Under the pieces are notes generated by a model. The model searched no databases. It was given only the letters and a program-made list of their open reading frames with translations, and was not told where the DNA came from. Positions 34,049 to 43,739 of a stretch of 64,000 bases of DNA are shown here, one piece after another. Both the position numbers and the translations under genes were made by a program. The number at the start of each line of letters is the position of its first letter. Within the stretch, counting starts at the first letter, position 1. This DNA is from Virgibacillus profundi (GTDB lineage Bacteria; Bacillota; Bacilli; Bacillales; Amphibacillaceae), in the NCBI RefSeq assembly GCF_002287375.1, contig NZ_NPOA01000013.1, forward strand, positions 1 through 64,000, read 5' to 3'.

Positions 34049-35104
34049 ATGAACAAAATTAAAGTTGCGGTAATTGGATGTGGTACGATTTCTGACAATC
34101 ATATGGAATCTTATGTCAACAATGAATTAACGGAAATCAAGTATCTCATTGACATCAGCCAAGAAAGTGCCGTAGAAAAAGCGCAAAAATATGGTGTCAC
34201 ACATACGGAAACGGACTTTAAAAAAATACTTGATGATAAAGAAGTAGAAGTCGTTTCTATCTGTACCCCAAACAATACACATGCACCTATAGCAATCGAG
34301 TGTCTGAACGCAGGAAAGCATGTGCTTTGTGAGAAACCTGCAGGGATTAATATGAAACAAGTCAGTGAAATGAAAGCGGCTGCAGAACGGAACAATCGGA
34401 TTCTCAACATTGGCGTTGTCAATCGGTACAATACAGCGGTAAATAAAATCAAACAAATAATTGATAATGGCGAGCTTGGAAAAGTTTATCATGTTTACTG
34501 CTCTTTCCGTTCGCACCGATCGATTCCTGGTCTTGGGGGACCGTTTACAACCAAGGATATTGCAGGTGGTGGGGTATTGATTGACTGGGGCGTCCATTTT
34601 CTTGATTTAATTTTTTACAGCCTGAATCAACCGAAAGTATTAACTGTTTCAGGTGCCACCCACAGTGAATTGGCAAAGGACATGAAGGACTATACGTACA
34701 TCAATATGTGGGCTGGACCACCTGTATATGATGGAACATATGATGTAGAAGATTTCGTTACAGGTCTAATCAGGACGACTGGACCGACCATCAGCTTAAA
34801 CGGGGCATGGGCGCAAAATATTGACGAGTCAGCCATGTTTGTAGAATTTCTAGGTGATAAAGCTGGTATCAAGCTTCAATATGGGGGGAACTTCAAAATA
34901 TATTCTGCAAAAAATGGAAACTTATATGAAACAACCCCAACTTACACGACATCAGATGCGTTTTACGGGGAAATTGATGGTTTTATTCAATCCGTGATTA
35001 ACCAGAAGAAAGGCAGATCCCATATCGATAATGTGATTGTCACTTCCGAGGTGATGGAGGCCATTTATCTGTCTGCCGAAAAAGGAAGGGAGATCGAGCT
35101 ATGA
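34049..35104 (+). CDS. Gfo/Idh/MocA-family oxidoreductase
   Basis: A 351-residue NAD(P)-dependent sugar or cyclitol dehydrogenase. The N-terminal Rossmann motif is KVAVIGCGTISDNHMESY. The conserved catalytic-region motif HVLCEKPAGINMKQVSEMK contains the family's EKP lysine, and the later GGGVLIDWGVHFLDL carries the D-x-x-x-H pattern. AGATTGGAGG precedes the ATG. It overlaps the next gene by four bases. The substrate is unknown; the neighbouring sugar-binding protein and a second Gfo-type protein suggest a sugar or inositol derivative. Confidence 0.9.
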   Translation: MNKIKVAVIGCGTISDNHMESYVNNELTEIKYLIDISQESAVEKAQKYGVTHTETDFKKILDDKEVEVVSICTPNNTHAPIAIECLNAGKHVLCEKPAGINMKQVSEMKAAAERNNRILNIGVVNRYNTAVNKIKQIIDNGELGKVYHVYCSFRSHRSIPGLGGPFTTKDIAGGGVLIDWGVHFLDLIFYSLNQPKVLTVSGATHSELAKDMKDYTYINMWAGPPVYDGTYDVEDFVTGLIRTTGPTISLNGAWAQNIDESAMFVEFLGDKAGIKLQYGGNFKIYSAKNGNLYETTPTYTTSDAFYGEIDGFIQSVINQKKGRSHIDNVIVTSEVMEAIYLSAEKGREIEL

Positions 35105-35955
35105 AGAAAATAGGGTTCATAGATTATTATCTTGATGAATGGCACGCCAATAATTACCCTAAATGGATCAGAGAAAATGCAGCTGCAGCAAAACGAAATT
35201 GTGATGTTACCTATGCGTGGGCAGAGATTGATCAACCAAGTGGGCTAGATACAGATAGTTGGTGCAGGAAAAATCAGGTTCAAAAGCTTTCCTCCATTGA
35301 AGAACTTGTGGAGAAGTCTGATTATATTGTAGTTCTTTCTCCTGATCATCCAGAACATCACGAACGACTTACACATCTCCCGCTTATCTCAGGTAAACCT
35401 GTTTATATAGATAAAACATTTTCATCCAATTTGAATTCGGGGATTCGAATGTTCGATCTGGCTGATAAGCATGGTACTCCGCTATTCTCGAGTTCGGCGT
35501 TACGTTTTGCAAAAGAACTGTCAGACTATCCGAACAGTGAGGTGAATCGTGAAACATTAGAATATATCGCGACTACGGGGCCTGGCACATACGATAACTA
35601 TTCGGTTCATCAATATGAAATAATTGTTTCACAAATGGGGCTTGGTGCAAAAAGAATCAAAAGCTTATCAACAAGTAACAGTTCATTGTTAGTCATTGAA
35701 TATGACGATGGACGACAAGCATCATTTTCCCAGATGCAGCATGCGGACTTCCAAGTCAATTTGCAATTAAAGAATGGAGAAGGACGATACATCCCAGCGT
35801 GTTCTGATATGTTTACACGACTGATTAATTCGATGCTAGACTTTTTTGAAACCGGCATACCACCAGTACCCAAGGAAGAGACTTTAGAAATTATGTCACT
35901 GATTGATGCAGGTAAAAAGGCAATGAAGAATCGTGATACATGGATTATATTGTGA
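35101..35955 (+). CDS. Gfo/Idh/MocA-like oxidoreductase, shorter paralogue
   Basis: A 284-residue protein translationally coupled (ATGA overlap) to the preceding dehydrogenase. The N-terminus KKIGFIDYYLDEWHANNYPKW lacks a clear GxGxxG, but IVVLSPDHPEHHERLTHLPL and KPVYIDKTFSSNLNSGIRM follow the Gfo/Idh pattern with DK in place of EK. The C-terminal half is shorter than usual. It may be an NAD-binding partner or a divergent enzyme acting on the same substrate. A REP element begins just after the stop. Confidence 0.75.
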   Translation: MKKIGFIDYYLDEWHANNYPKWIRENAAAAKRNCDVTYAWAEIDQPSGLDTDSWCRKNQVQKLSSIEELVEKSDYIVVLSPDHPEHHERLTHLPLISGKPVYIDKTFSSNLNSGIRMFDLADKHGTPLFSSSALRFAKELSDYPNSEVNRETLEYIATTGPGTYDNYSVHQYEIIVSQMGLGAKRIKSLSTSNSSLLVIEYDDGRQASFSQMQHADFQVNLQLKNGEGRYIPACSDMFTRLINSMLDFFETGIPPVPKEETLEIMSLIDAGKKAMKNRDTWIIL

Positions 35956-35965
35956 AACAAGGGTG

Positions 35966-36022
35966 TGAAACATGGGGACGGTTCTTCCGTTTCACGAAAC
36001 AAGAGAACCGTCCCCCTGTTTC
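35966..36022. repeat. REP palindrome 11
   Basis: GGGGACGGTTCT and AGAACCGTCCCC around CGTTTCACGAAACAAG, between the Gfo-like gene and the binding-protein gene. Confidence 0.9.
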
Positions 36023-36044
36023 CACCAACTAAGGAGGAATTTTA

Positions 36045-37646
36045 GTGAAGGTTAAAACTTTGCCATTTCTGTTTGTAATAGTAGCAACAATGTTGTTAAT
36101 TACAGCATGCAGTGATAAGGAAGATAATGCAGAAAATCAAGCGAATGAAGAAAATCTTGAAAACGTAAATGAATCTGGCATGCCGATTGTAGATGAACCA
36201 ATTACACTCGATTTCTTTGTAGGTTTAAACCCAGGCGTAGAAGGTGATCTGAATGAAATTAGCTCCATGAGACAATATACAGAAATGTCCAATATAAATA
36301 TTAATTGGGAGGAAATCGCCTATGACTCCGTAGAAGAAAAAAGAAATTTAGCACTTGCAAGCGGCAGTTTACCTCATGCATTTTATGGAGCAAATTTACC
36401 CCCTTCTGATATTTTTAAATATGCTAAACAGGGTACTTTTATTAAATTGGATGATTTAATTGAGGAGCATGCACCAAATCTGAAAAAGATCTTAGAGGAA
36501 TATCCTGATGTCAGAAAAGCAATTACCTATCCTGATGGAAATATTTATTCTTTACCATATCTCAGGTCACCAGATTTCATATCAGCACAGGCGTTCCCAT
36601 TAATGTATTTTAATCGGGAATCACTTGACACCGTTGGAATGGAAAAACCTGAAACGACAGAAGAATTTTATCAGTACCTAAAAGCAATAAAGGAAGAAAA
36701 TCCTGAAATCACTCCTTTTGGCTCTACGGGAATGTACACTTTGATTGGTTGGCTTGAGGGATCATTTGGTCTTGGAAATAACAGAGGATCACTCATAGAT
36801 AAGGATTCTGAAGGAAATTTACGTTTTAAACCGATAACAGATAATTACAAAAAAATGCTGGAGTACGTTAACAAATTGTATACGGAAGGGCTCATTGACA
36901 AGAGCATTTATACAATTGAATGGAACCAGTACCTAGCTAATGCTGCAGAAGGGAAATACGCAAGCACAGTCTTTTATGACCCTACAACAGTACTTGGAGA
37001 AAAAGCTGGTGAAATTTTTGAAAGCGCTATCCCACTTGCCGGCCCAAATGGCGACCAACAACTCACACTGACAACTTATGTATTTAATATAGGCACATTT
37101 GTTATTACAAATACCAATGAAAATCCGGTTGCTACAATCAAATGGGCCGATTATTTTTATAGTGATGAAGGCGCAAAACTGAGATTTATGGGAGAGGAAG
37201 GTGTTTCTTTTGAGGAAACATCTGACGGAGAATTTGAACTGACAGAACAAATAACTAATAATCCAGATGGACTAAAAACAGAGGAAGCGCTGAGAAGACA
37301 TGCACATTATCTGACTCCACTTCCAGATCCAGGGATTCAGAAACAAAAGTACTTCAAGGGTTCTGAAACTGCACCTACCGCATTGGAAGCCGTAGAAAAA
37401 ATAGAGCCATATTTAAGTGATGAAAGAGGTTTGCCTCCATTTACTTTTACGGAAGAAGAGAACAGGAAATTACCAGCTATTGCAACCGATATAAGTAAAT
37501 ATGTTGACGAAATGCAGGCAAAATTCATTACTGGAGATATCCCTTTTTCAGAATGGGATAACTATGTCGAGACTTTGAAACAAATGAATTTAGATGAATA
37601 TATGGAAATTCAGAACGATGCACTTGAGAGATTTGAGAACAATTAA
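36045..37646 (+). CDS. Extracellular sugar-binding lipoprotein (LplA-like), orphan
   Basis: A 533-residue ABC-type solute-binding lipoprotein. It has a short signal peptide and lipobox LLITACSDKE with the cysteine near residue 22, an acidic spacer, then a large type of carbohydrate-binding protein of the LplA/YtcQ group (residues 55-530). The GTG start has AAGGAGG upstream. Such proteins normally work with two permeases of the LplB/YtcP type, but none lies within the window near it. It may use an unlinked permease pair or be a remnant of a larger locus disrupted in a region rich in REP elements. Confidence 0.87.
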   Translation: MKVKTLPFLFVIVATMLLITACSDKEDNAENQANEENLENVNESGMPIVDEPITLDFFVGLNPGVEGDLNEISSMRQYTEMSNININWEEIAYDSVEEKRNLALASGSLPHAFYGANLPPSDIFKYAKQGTFIKLDDLIEEHAPNLKKILEEYPDVRKAITYPDGNIYSLPYLRSPDFISAQAFPLMYFNRESLDTVGMEKPETTEEFYQYLKAIKEENPEITPFGSTGMYTLIGWLEGSFGLGNNRGSLIDKDSEGNLRFKPITDNYKKMLEYVNKLYTEGLIDKSIYTIEWNQYLANAAEGKYASTVFYDPTTVLGEKAGEIFESAIPLAGPNGDQQLTLTTYVFNIGTFVITNTNENPVATIKWADYFYSDEGAKLRFMGEEGVSFEETSDGEFELTEQITNNPDGLKTEEALRRHAHYLTPLPDPGIQKQKYFKGSETAPTALEAVEKIEPYLSDERGLPPFTFTEEENRKLPAIATDISKYVDEMQAKFITGDIPFSEWDNYVETLKQMNLDEYMEIQNDALERFENN

Positions 37647-37702
37647 GAAACAAGGGGACGGTTCTTTTGTTTCACGAAACAAGAGAACCGTCCCCACATC
37701 TC
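37647..37702. repeat. REP palindrome 12
   Basis: GGGGACGGTTCT and AGAACCGTCCCC arms directly after the binding-protein stop codon and before the convergent LacI gene; a possible bidirectional terminator. Confidence 0.9.
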
Positions 37703-37755
37703 TCCTTACCTCTCTCTGAAAGCGGTGGGGGTCGTCATGATTACGCCGATATGCC

Positions 37756-38739
37756 TTAGCTAGTCTGTCCTTGAATAAACTTCACAGATAATTGATAAAG
37801 GTTATCTAACTCCACATCAGCATTATTTATCCGTTTCATTAGTAAATCAATTAAAAGATCGACGAATTGATCCATTGGCTGTAGTACTGTCGATAGCTGT
37901 GGGAAATAGTTTTGAACAAATTCAGTCCCGTCGTAACCGATAACTTTTAACTGTTCCGGGATTTCAAGTCCTAATTCTTTCGCTTTATTGATAACCAAAA
38001 TCGCAGTTAAATCATCCGTGCAAAAAACACTGTCTATTTTATCTCTGGACAAAATCTGGCGAATCTCGGTGGCTTTTAAAAACGGAGAGTACTCCAGGGG
38101 AAAGTGATAAACCATTGGATCCAAATGATGCTCCTTTATCACAGACAGATAACCATTCAGACGCTGGTTAGTTGGCGAAGCTGATTCATTCGTTCCTGTA
38201 AATATGGCAATCTTTCTGCCTCCCCTTTGATATAGCTGCTCCGTTGCCAAGCGCCCACCTTGATAGCTGTCACTGGAGACAATTGGGATTCCTTCCGCCA
38301 GATAACGGTCAAATGAAATAATAGGTAATCCAACATTTTTATATTCTATAATATCCAGATTATGCGCGCCTGCGATAATGCCATCTACTTTATTTGCAAT
38401 CAGCATCCTCAGGTAGTCCCGCTCTTTTTCCTTGTTATTGGCACTGTCACAGAGAATTGTTTTATAGCCTTTTTCAAATAGCTTTGTTTCAATTTTGGAT
38501 ACAATTTCTCCATAAAAGGGATGGGACACAGTAGGGAAAATCAGACCAATCAATTGTGTGTTTTTTCCTTGCAGCGAACGGGCCATCGAATTCGGCTGGT
38601 AATTTAATTCTTCCATCGCTTTGTGCACCTTATCAATGGTCTTCTGACTAAGGTAGCCATAATTATTAATCACCCGCGAAACGGTTGTTGCAGAGACGCC
38701 TGCCTTTTTCGCTACATCTGTCAATTTAATCCCCATCAT
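37756..38739 (-). CDS. LacI-family sucrose-operon regulator (ScrR-like)
   Basis: A 327-residue repressor. The N-terminal LacI helix-turn-helix is KLTDVAKKAGVSATTVSRVI and the hinge motif is YQPNSMARSLQ. A periplasmic-binding-like effector domain fills the rest. It starts 18 bases after the GH32 gene and is probably in one operon with it, so it likely controls both this operon and the divergent PTS gene. The effector is expected to be a sugar phosphate derived from sucrose, by analogy. Confidence 0.9.
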   Translation of the reverse strand: MMGIKLTDVAKKAGVSATTVSRVINNYGYLSQKTIDKVHKAMEELNYQPNSMARSLQGKNTQLIGLIFPTVSHPFYGEIVSKIETKLFEKGYKTILCDSANNKEKERDYLRMLIANKVDGIIAGAHNLDIIEYKNVGLPIISFDRYLAEGIPIVSSDSYQGGRLATEQLYQRGGRKIAIFTGTNESASPTNQRLNGYLSVIKEHHLDPMVYHFPLEYSPFLKATEIRQILSRDKIDSVFCTDDLTAILVINKAKELGLEIPEQLKVIGYDGTEFVQNYFPQLSTVLQPMDQFVDLLIDLLMKRINNADVELDNLYQLSVKFIQGQTS

Positions 38740-38757
38740 GTTCTCTCCCTTTACTCA

Positions 38758-40257
38758 TTACTCGTTCATTTCCCTTAATGTCCAGAAATCTCCTGTATAG
38801 TCTCCTTCAAATCCTTGAAGAAAGATATGCGTCTGCTGAGGGTCTTTCATAAAAATACGGCTAGTCATGACGCAGTAGCCATCGTTAACAAAAATTTCAC
38901 AGACAGAACGGTCTGCAAAAATGTGCAATGTCAGCTTATCCTGTTTCTTTAGTGAAGCAGTTCTTATGGAACCATAGCCTTCCCCAAATGGGATACCTGC
39001 CTTACTGCGATCCATGCTTATTGTATCATCTTTTGCATTGTAAGAAAGCTTCAGTCCTTCTTTATTCTGCTTATCTGCAAATAAATATAATGAACCTGAT
39101 GCACGAGAATCTAGTTCCAATTTTAATTCGTAAACATTTTTATCGGGAGAGCTTAATAACAAATTCTCTTCCTGTACAGACCCTTTCAATACCTCATGAT
39201 GTTGGCGTAATTCCTGCATTTCTATAACTGGTTTTTGATACAAATGCTGATCCTTGATAGACAATTCTTTAACTATACTGAGACAGTGAGCCCAGCCTTC
39301 TTCAAAGCTAGGATAATCTATTTCGGGCAACCCAATCCAGCCTACACTCAGTACACGGCCATCCGGCGCATTAAAAGCTTGTGTCGCATAGACATCAAAT
39401 CCTTCATCCAAATTTATTAAATCCGAAGTGTTTTCTATAGAAACCGTTTCTTTATTAAATGCTGACCCAATGACATACATATTTGGATAGATATTCTGAT
39501 ACGGTGTTATCTCGTTGTCTAGTCCCTGCGGACAGAACAACAGCACTGGCTGATTATCAACAAAAACTAAATTAGGGCATTCAACCATAAATCCCATATC
39601 TTCCGTCGTATAATCCAGTTCGCCAAGCAATTCCCAATCTATTAACTGCTTACTTTGATAAACCAATACAGCACCTTTTCCACTTTCTGTTTGTGCGCCA
39701 ATTGCCATCAGACAGTTGTCCTGATAACGAAATAGCTGTGGATCACGAAATTCTTCTGTATATCCTGCTGGCGGATTCTCTATTAAGGCTTCCGTTATCT
39801 TTTCTACTTGCATTTCGGAGTCCATCCAAGCTCCCAGTTGATAGGAGTGGCGCTCCCAGTTCTTATCTCGCACATTACCCGTATACATAAGAAAAAGTTT
39901 TTCTCCCACTGTGATAGCAGAGCCTGAATAGACACCATGACTATCGTAAGGAGAATCAGGTAATAAAGCGTAATCATGCTGCTTCCAGTCAACTAAGTTA
40001 TCAGATACCATATGATACCAGGATTTCACGCCGTGCACAGGTCCAAATGGATAAGCCTGATAAAATAGATGCCACTTCCCATTATAGAACGAGAAGCCAT
40101 TTGGATCATTTAATAAACCTGTCTTCGGTTGAATGTGAAATGCTTGCCTCCAGCTCGATTTCTGTATCACCGATTCAAGCAGATCCAGATAGTCAGTGGA
40201 CCACTGATGATAAGGTTTATAACGCAAAGGCGTTGTCCATTCTGTTATTAATTTCAT
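38758..40257 (-). CDS. sacA: Sucrose-6-phosphate hydrolase / GH32 invertase
   Basis: A 499-residue GH32 enzyme that hydrolyses sucrose 6-phosphate to glucose 6-phosphate and fructose inside the cell. The nucleophile motif is LLNDPNGF, the stabilising FRDPQLF and the acid/base VECPNLVF are all present, and a beta-sandwich domain ends the protein. There is no signal peptide, consistent with a cytoplasmic role after PTS uptake. It diverges from the PTS gene across about 200 bases with facing promoters. Confidence 0.94.
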   Translation of the reverse strand: MKLITEWTTPLRYKPYHQWSTDYLDLLESVIQKSSWRQAFHIQPKTGLLNDPNGFSFYNGKWHLFYQAYPFGPVHGVKSWYHMVSDNLVDWKQHDYALLPDSPYDSHGVYSGSAITVGEKLFLMYTGNVRDKNWERHSYQLGAWMDSEMQVEKITEALIENPPAGYTEEFRDPQLFRYQDNCLMAIGAQTESGKGAVLVYQSKQLIDWELLGELDYTTEDMGFMVECPNLVFVDNQPVLLFCPQGLDNEITPYQNIYPNMYVIGSAFNKETVSIENTSDLINLDEGFDVYATQAFNAPDGRVLSVGWIGLPEIDYPSFEEGWAHCLSIVKELSIKDQHLYQKPVIEMQELRQHHEVLKGSVQEENLLLSSPDKNVYELKLELDSRASGSLYLFADKQNKEGLKLSYNAKDDTISMDRSKAGIPFGEGYGSIRTASLKKQDKLTLHIFADRSVCEIFVNDGYCVMTSRIFMKDPQQTHIFLQGFEGDYTGDFWTLREMNE

Positions 40258-40298
40258 ACTTTCTCAACTCTCTTCTATTCATTAAAACCTCTACAGAG

Positions 40299-40327
40299 AA
40301 TATATGCAATAATAACATATATGTCAA
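40299..40327 (-). promoter_or_regulatory. Promoter of the GH32-LacI operon
   Basis: On the minus strand TTGACA (40327-40322) and TATATT (40304-40299) are separated by exactly 17 bases. The -35 region extends as TTGACATATAT, the same 11 bases as in the divergent promoter. Confidence 0.8.
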
Positions 40328-40398
40328 ACGTAAAACACAATACCAATGCTTATATGATGTGTATCTATAAAGCCTAAATAAAAATTTATGATATACGA

Positions 40399-40427
40399 TT
40401 GACATATATTATTTTTATTTGTATGAT
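40399..40427 (+). promoter_or_regulatory. Promoter of the sucrose PTS gene
   Basis: TTGACA (40399-40404) and TATGAT (40422-40427) are 17 bases apart. The -35 extends as TTGACATATAT, shared with the opposite promoter, and could be the regulator's binding core. Confidence 0.8.
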
Positions 40428-40430
40428 AAA

Positions 40431-40444
40431 AAAAAGCGGTTACA
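40431..40444 (+). promoter_or_regulatory. Candidate cre (CcpA) site before the sucrose PTS gene
   Basis: AAAAAGCGGTTACA matches the cre consensus except for the first two positions, and lies just after the -10 box, where CcpA would act as a roadblock. Confidence 0.5.
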
Positions 40445-40458
40445 AGGGAGGAATTAAC

Positions 40459-42396
40459 ATGAATCACAAGGAAGTTGCAGAAGATATCCTGAAAATGCTT
40501 GGTGAAGATAATATTCAAGCTGCTGCGCATTGCGCAACTCGTTTGCGTATAGTCTTAAAAGATGATAAAAATATTGACCAGCAAGGATTAGATGATCATC
40601 CTGATATCAAAGGAACATTTAAATCAAACGGCCAGTTTCAGATTATTATCGGACCTGGTGATGTAAATAAAGTATATAAAGAATTAACAGATGATACAGG
40701 GATCCAAGAAGTATCAAAAGACAATTTGAAAGGGATGTCAGAAGGGAAGAAAAAACAAAATCCGATTATGTCCTTTATTAAATTGCTGTCTGATATTTTT
40801 GTTCCGATTATCCCGGCATTAGTAGCCGGCGGTTTATTAATGGCGTTAAATAATGTTTTAACATCTCCGGATTTATTCGGTCCCCAATCTGTTGTGGAGA
40901 TGTTTCCCGCTATTGAGGATATAGCTAGTATTATTAATCTGTTAGCATCTGCACCATTTGCCTTTTTACCTATTTTGATTGGTTACTCCGCCACAAAACG
41001 ATTTGGTGGTAACCCCTATTTGGGTGCAGCAATGGCGATGGCAATGGTTATGCCTGATTTAGTCAATGGGTATGCGGTAGCAAATGCAATTGAAGACGGT
41101 ACAATGAGCTACTGGAATATCTTTGGTCTGGACGTGGCTCAAGCTGGTTACCAAGGATCTGTATTGCCTGTATTGGCTGTATCATGGATTTTGGCTAACA
41201 TCGAGAAATTCTTCCATAAACGAATGGCAAATGCTTTTGATTTTACCTTCACACCTATGTTAGCAGTGATTATCACAGGGTTTATAACGTTTATTTTCGT
41301 AGGACCAGTAATGCGATCTGTATCTGATGGATTAACGGAAGGGCTAGTTTGGTTATATGAGGCAACGGGAGGATTTGGCTTAGGGCTATTTGGTACGTTC
41401 TACTCCGCAATTGTTATTACTGGATTACATCAAAGCTTCCCGGCAATCGAAACCATGCTTCTTGCTGATATAGATGCAACTGGCGGTTCCTTTATCTTTC
41501 CGGTAGCTTCGATGGCAAACGTAGCACAAGGCGCGGCTTGTCTGGCGGTATTCCTTGTTACAAAGAATAAAAAGCAAAAAGGACTTGCCTCTTCTGCCAG
41601 TGTATCTGCCATGCTGGGAATTACAGAACCAGCAATTTTCGGTGTGAACTTAAAACTAAAATTCCCATTTATCTGTGGAATGATTGGAGCAGGAATTGCT
41701 TCAGCATTTATTGGCTTTTTCAATGTCCTTGCTGTAGCAATGGGACCAGCAAGTGTTATTGGTTTCATTTCAATTGCACCTAGGTCTATCCCGATGTTTA
41801 TGGTCGGTATCTTAATAAGTATGACAGTTGCTTTTACATTAACCTTTATCTACGGTAAGCGAAAATTAGTTATACCAGAATATGATAAAAGTCCAGAAGA
41901 ATCAGCAAATGAAACAAGTCCAGCAGTTTCATCTAGCAAAGCAGATGAAGTGACGATCAGCTCACCACTAACCGGAAAACTCATTCCGTTACAAGACGTC
42001 AATGACCAGGTGTTTTCTTCCGAGATGATGGGAAAAGGGATAGCTATTTATCCGGAAAACCAGCAAATTGTAGCTCCGGCAGATGGGAAGATTACAGTCA
42101 CTTATGATTCAAAGCATGCTTTTGGAATTCATACAGATCAAGGAGCAGAAATCTTGATTCATATAGGTATTGATACAGTAAATCTGAATGGAGAAGGTTT
42201 CGTTTCAAAAGTAAGTAAAGAACAGCTAGTGAAAAAAGGTGATATTTTAGGGACCTTTAACATCGATAAGATTAAAAAAGCCGGTTATGACCCTACTGTA
42301 ATGGTCATCATAACCAATACAGGCGACTATGCTGAAGTATCTACGGTGAATCAGAAAGAAATCGCTGAAGGCGATGATTTGTTACGATTGAGGTAA
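40459..42396 (+). CDS. PTS sucrose-type EIIBCA permease
   Basis: A 645-residue three-domain PTS permease. EIIB is at 1-90 with its cysteine in [19 protein letters not shown] at about 105-470 with ten or so membrane segments ([18 protein letters not shown]), and EIIA-1 (glucose type) at about 495-640 with its histidine in [12 protein letters not shown]. It imports and phosphorylates sucrose for the neighbouring hydrolase. The start is the ATG with AAGGGAGG upstream, not the earlier in-frame ATG that overlaps the promoter. A fused EIIA makes it independent of a separate glucose EIIA. Confidence 0.93.
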   Translation: MNHKEVAEDILKMLGEDNIQAAAHCATRLRIVLKDDKNIDQQGLDDHPDIKGTFKSNGQFQIIIGPGDVNKVYKELTDDTGIQEVSKDNLKGMSEGKKKQNPIMSFIKLLSDIFVPIIPALVAGGLLMALNNVLTSPDLFGPQSVVEMFPAIEDIASIINLLASAPFAFLPILIGYSATKRFGGNPYLGAAMAMAMVMPDLVNGYAVANAIEDGTMSYWNIFGLDVAQAGYQGSVLPVLAVSWILANIEKFFHKRMANAFDFTFTPMLAVIITGFITFIFVGPVMRSVSDGLTEGLVWLYEATGGFGLGLFGTFYSAIVITGLHQSFPAIETMLLADIDATGGSFIFPVASMANVAQGAACLAVFLVTKNKKQKGLASSASVSAMLGITEPAIFGVNLKLKFPFICGMIGAGIASAFIGFFNVLAVAMGPASVIGFISIAPRSIPMFMVGILISMTVAFTLTFIYGKRKLVIPEYDKSPEESANETSPAVSSSKADEVTISSPLTGKLIPLQDVNDQVFSSEMMGKGIAIYPENQQIVAPADGKITVTYDSKHAFGIHTDQGAEILIHIGIDTVNLNGEGFVSKVSKEQLVKKGDILGTFNIDKIKKAGYDPTVMVIITNTGDYAEVSTVNQKEIAEGDDLLRLR

Positions 42397-42448
42397 ACAA
42401 GGGGACGGTTCTCCCGTTTCATGAAACAAGAGAACCATTCCCAAGTCT
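42395..42448. repeat. REP palindrome 13, partly decayed
   Basis: GGGGACGGTTCT pairs with the diverged AGAACCATTCCC. It is the last REP seen in the window, directly after the PTS stop codon. Confidence 0.85.
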
Positions 42449-42449
42449 T

Positions 42450-42479
42450 CAGGCACCTAAAAAAAGAAGCAAAAACAAT
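42450..42479. repeat. 30-bp repeat, copy 1
   Basis: CAGGCACCTAAAAAAAGAAG and the next ten bases match 63753-63782 in 29 of 30 positions. The rest of 42480-42600 shows no coding sequence. Confidence 0.75.
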
Positions 42480-42612
42480 TCCGTTGGGTAACATAGGAAA
42501 GTGCAGATTTAAAATTAAGCTTAAAATAAATGATAGTACTAATACTATCCTGACTATTTCACTTTTTAAATTACGCAACCATTATATAAGTAACTAAAAG
42601 TATTACTTAATC

Positions 42613-43629
42613 TTAGAACATTAACACAACCTTAAACACCTTCATCGGCTCTGTTTCAATAAAATTAAGAGCCTCTTGAATTTTGTAATATGGATAAATA
42701 TGTGAAATATAATCATTTCCATTAATTTCTCCATTTTCAAACCACTTGATTACCTCAGGAAATTTATTATTGTGCAATCTTGAACCAGAGATATCTAATT
42801 CATCTTTCGTTATTAATAGTTGTGGTATTTGAGAAGCTTTATCTGTAAAACCTAATACAACGATTCGTCCTCCTTTGCTAACAACTTCCATTGCTTGTTC
42901 AAATGAATTTGCGGTTCCTACCGCATCGATGACAACATTCGCTCCATCGTTATTCGTGTAAAAATCTATACATTCTTTGACATCTTGTTTTTTTGGGTTT
43001 ATTACATAATTCGCACCTAATTGTTTGGCCTTTTCAAGTCTTTCGTCAACTAAATCCGAAACAATACATCTCGCACCTTTATTTTTAGCAACTTTTAATG
43101 CACTAAGCCCTGCGGGACCTGACCCCATAATAAATACAGAGTCATATTTTTCAACCTGACCTCTTGAATTCACTTGTGCTGCGACGGTAAAGGGCTCAAT
43201 CATAACAGCCTCTTCGTATGAAATAAAATCAGGAATTTTGTAAATGCTCCGTTCTGGTGCAACAGTAAACTCTCTGTATCCACCATCCTCGTGAACTCCT
43301 CTGACTTTTAAATTGGTACATAAATTTGGTCTTCCCTTATTACAATTGGTACAATGATCACAATTGTTTATTGGATCAACTACAACTCTATCATTTATTT
43401 TAAAGTTCCTAACCCCTTCACCGACTTCTACAATATCCCCTACTACTTCATGTCCTATTACCCTTGGATACGTTGCTACGGCTGAATTTCCATGGTAAAT
43501 ATGAACATCTGACCCACAGATACCCGCAGCTTTCACTTTTATTTTTACATCATCTGAATGAAGTATTTGTGGTTCTTTTATTTCTTTAATCTCGATATTT
43601 CCAGGCTCAATAACATAAATCGCCTTCAT
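42613..43629 (-). CDS. Zinc-dependent alcohol dehydrogenase (hexonate 5-dehydrogenase-like)
   Basis: A 338-residue medium-chain zinc dehydrogenase. Catalytic zinc region GICGSDVHIYHG and GHEVVGDIVEVG, structural zinc cysteines CDHCTNCNKGRPNLC, and an NAD-binding fold FIMGSGPAGLSALKVA. It resembles the RspB/LgoD group, which oxidise L-gulonate or L-galactonate at C5 to fructuronate or tagaturonate. It is the last gene of the uxu-type operon, which makes L-gulonate to fructuronate a good guess, since UxuB and UxuA activities follow. AAGGAGCG precedes the ATG. Confidence 0.85.
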   Translation of the reverse strand: MKAIYVIEPGNIEIKEIKEPQILHSDDVKIKVKAAGICGSDVHIYHGNSAVATYPRVIGHEVVGDIVEVGEGVRNFKINDRVVVDPINNCDHCTNCNKGRPNLCTNLKVRGVHEDGGYREFTVAPERSIYKIPDFISYEEAVMIEPFTVAAQVNSRGQVEKYDSVFIMGSGPAGLSALKVAKNKGARCIVSDLVDERLEKAKQLGANYVINPKKQDVKECIDFYTNNDGANVVIDAVGTANSFEQAMEVVSKGGRIVVLGFTDKASQIPQLLITKDELDISGSRLHNNKFPEVIKWFENGEINGNDYISHIYPYYKIQEALNFIETEPMKVFKVVLMF

Positions 43630-43739
43630 ATATACGCTCCTTCAGAAAATTAACTTATATGATTTAGAAATAATTATCTAATACATTTTATATTTAATTT
43701 ATTTAGTATTGTCTACCAAACCCAACTTCTCTTAATTAT

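Noticed and set aside
34127-34597. 156-codon ORF opposite the Gfo/Idh gene
   Set aside because: A shadow of a clearly recognised gene, with cysteine- and phenylalanine-rich nonsense composition.
35610-36002. 130-codon ORF opposite the second Gfo-like gene
   Set aside because: A shadow frame that starts inside a REP palindrome.
16261-42448. REP palindromes as plain intrinsic terminators
   Set aside because: Many lie between convergent genes and may terminate, but they are near-identical, dispersed, sometimes internal to operons or coding frames, and usually lack T runs.
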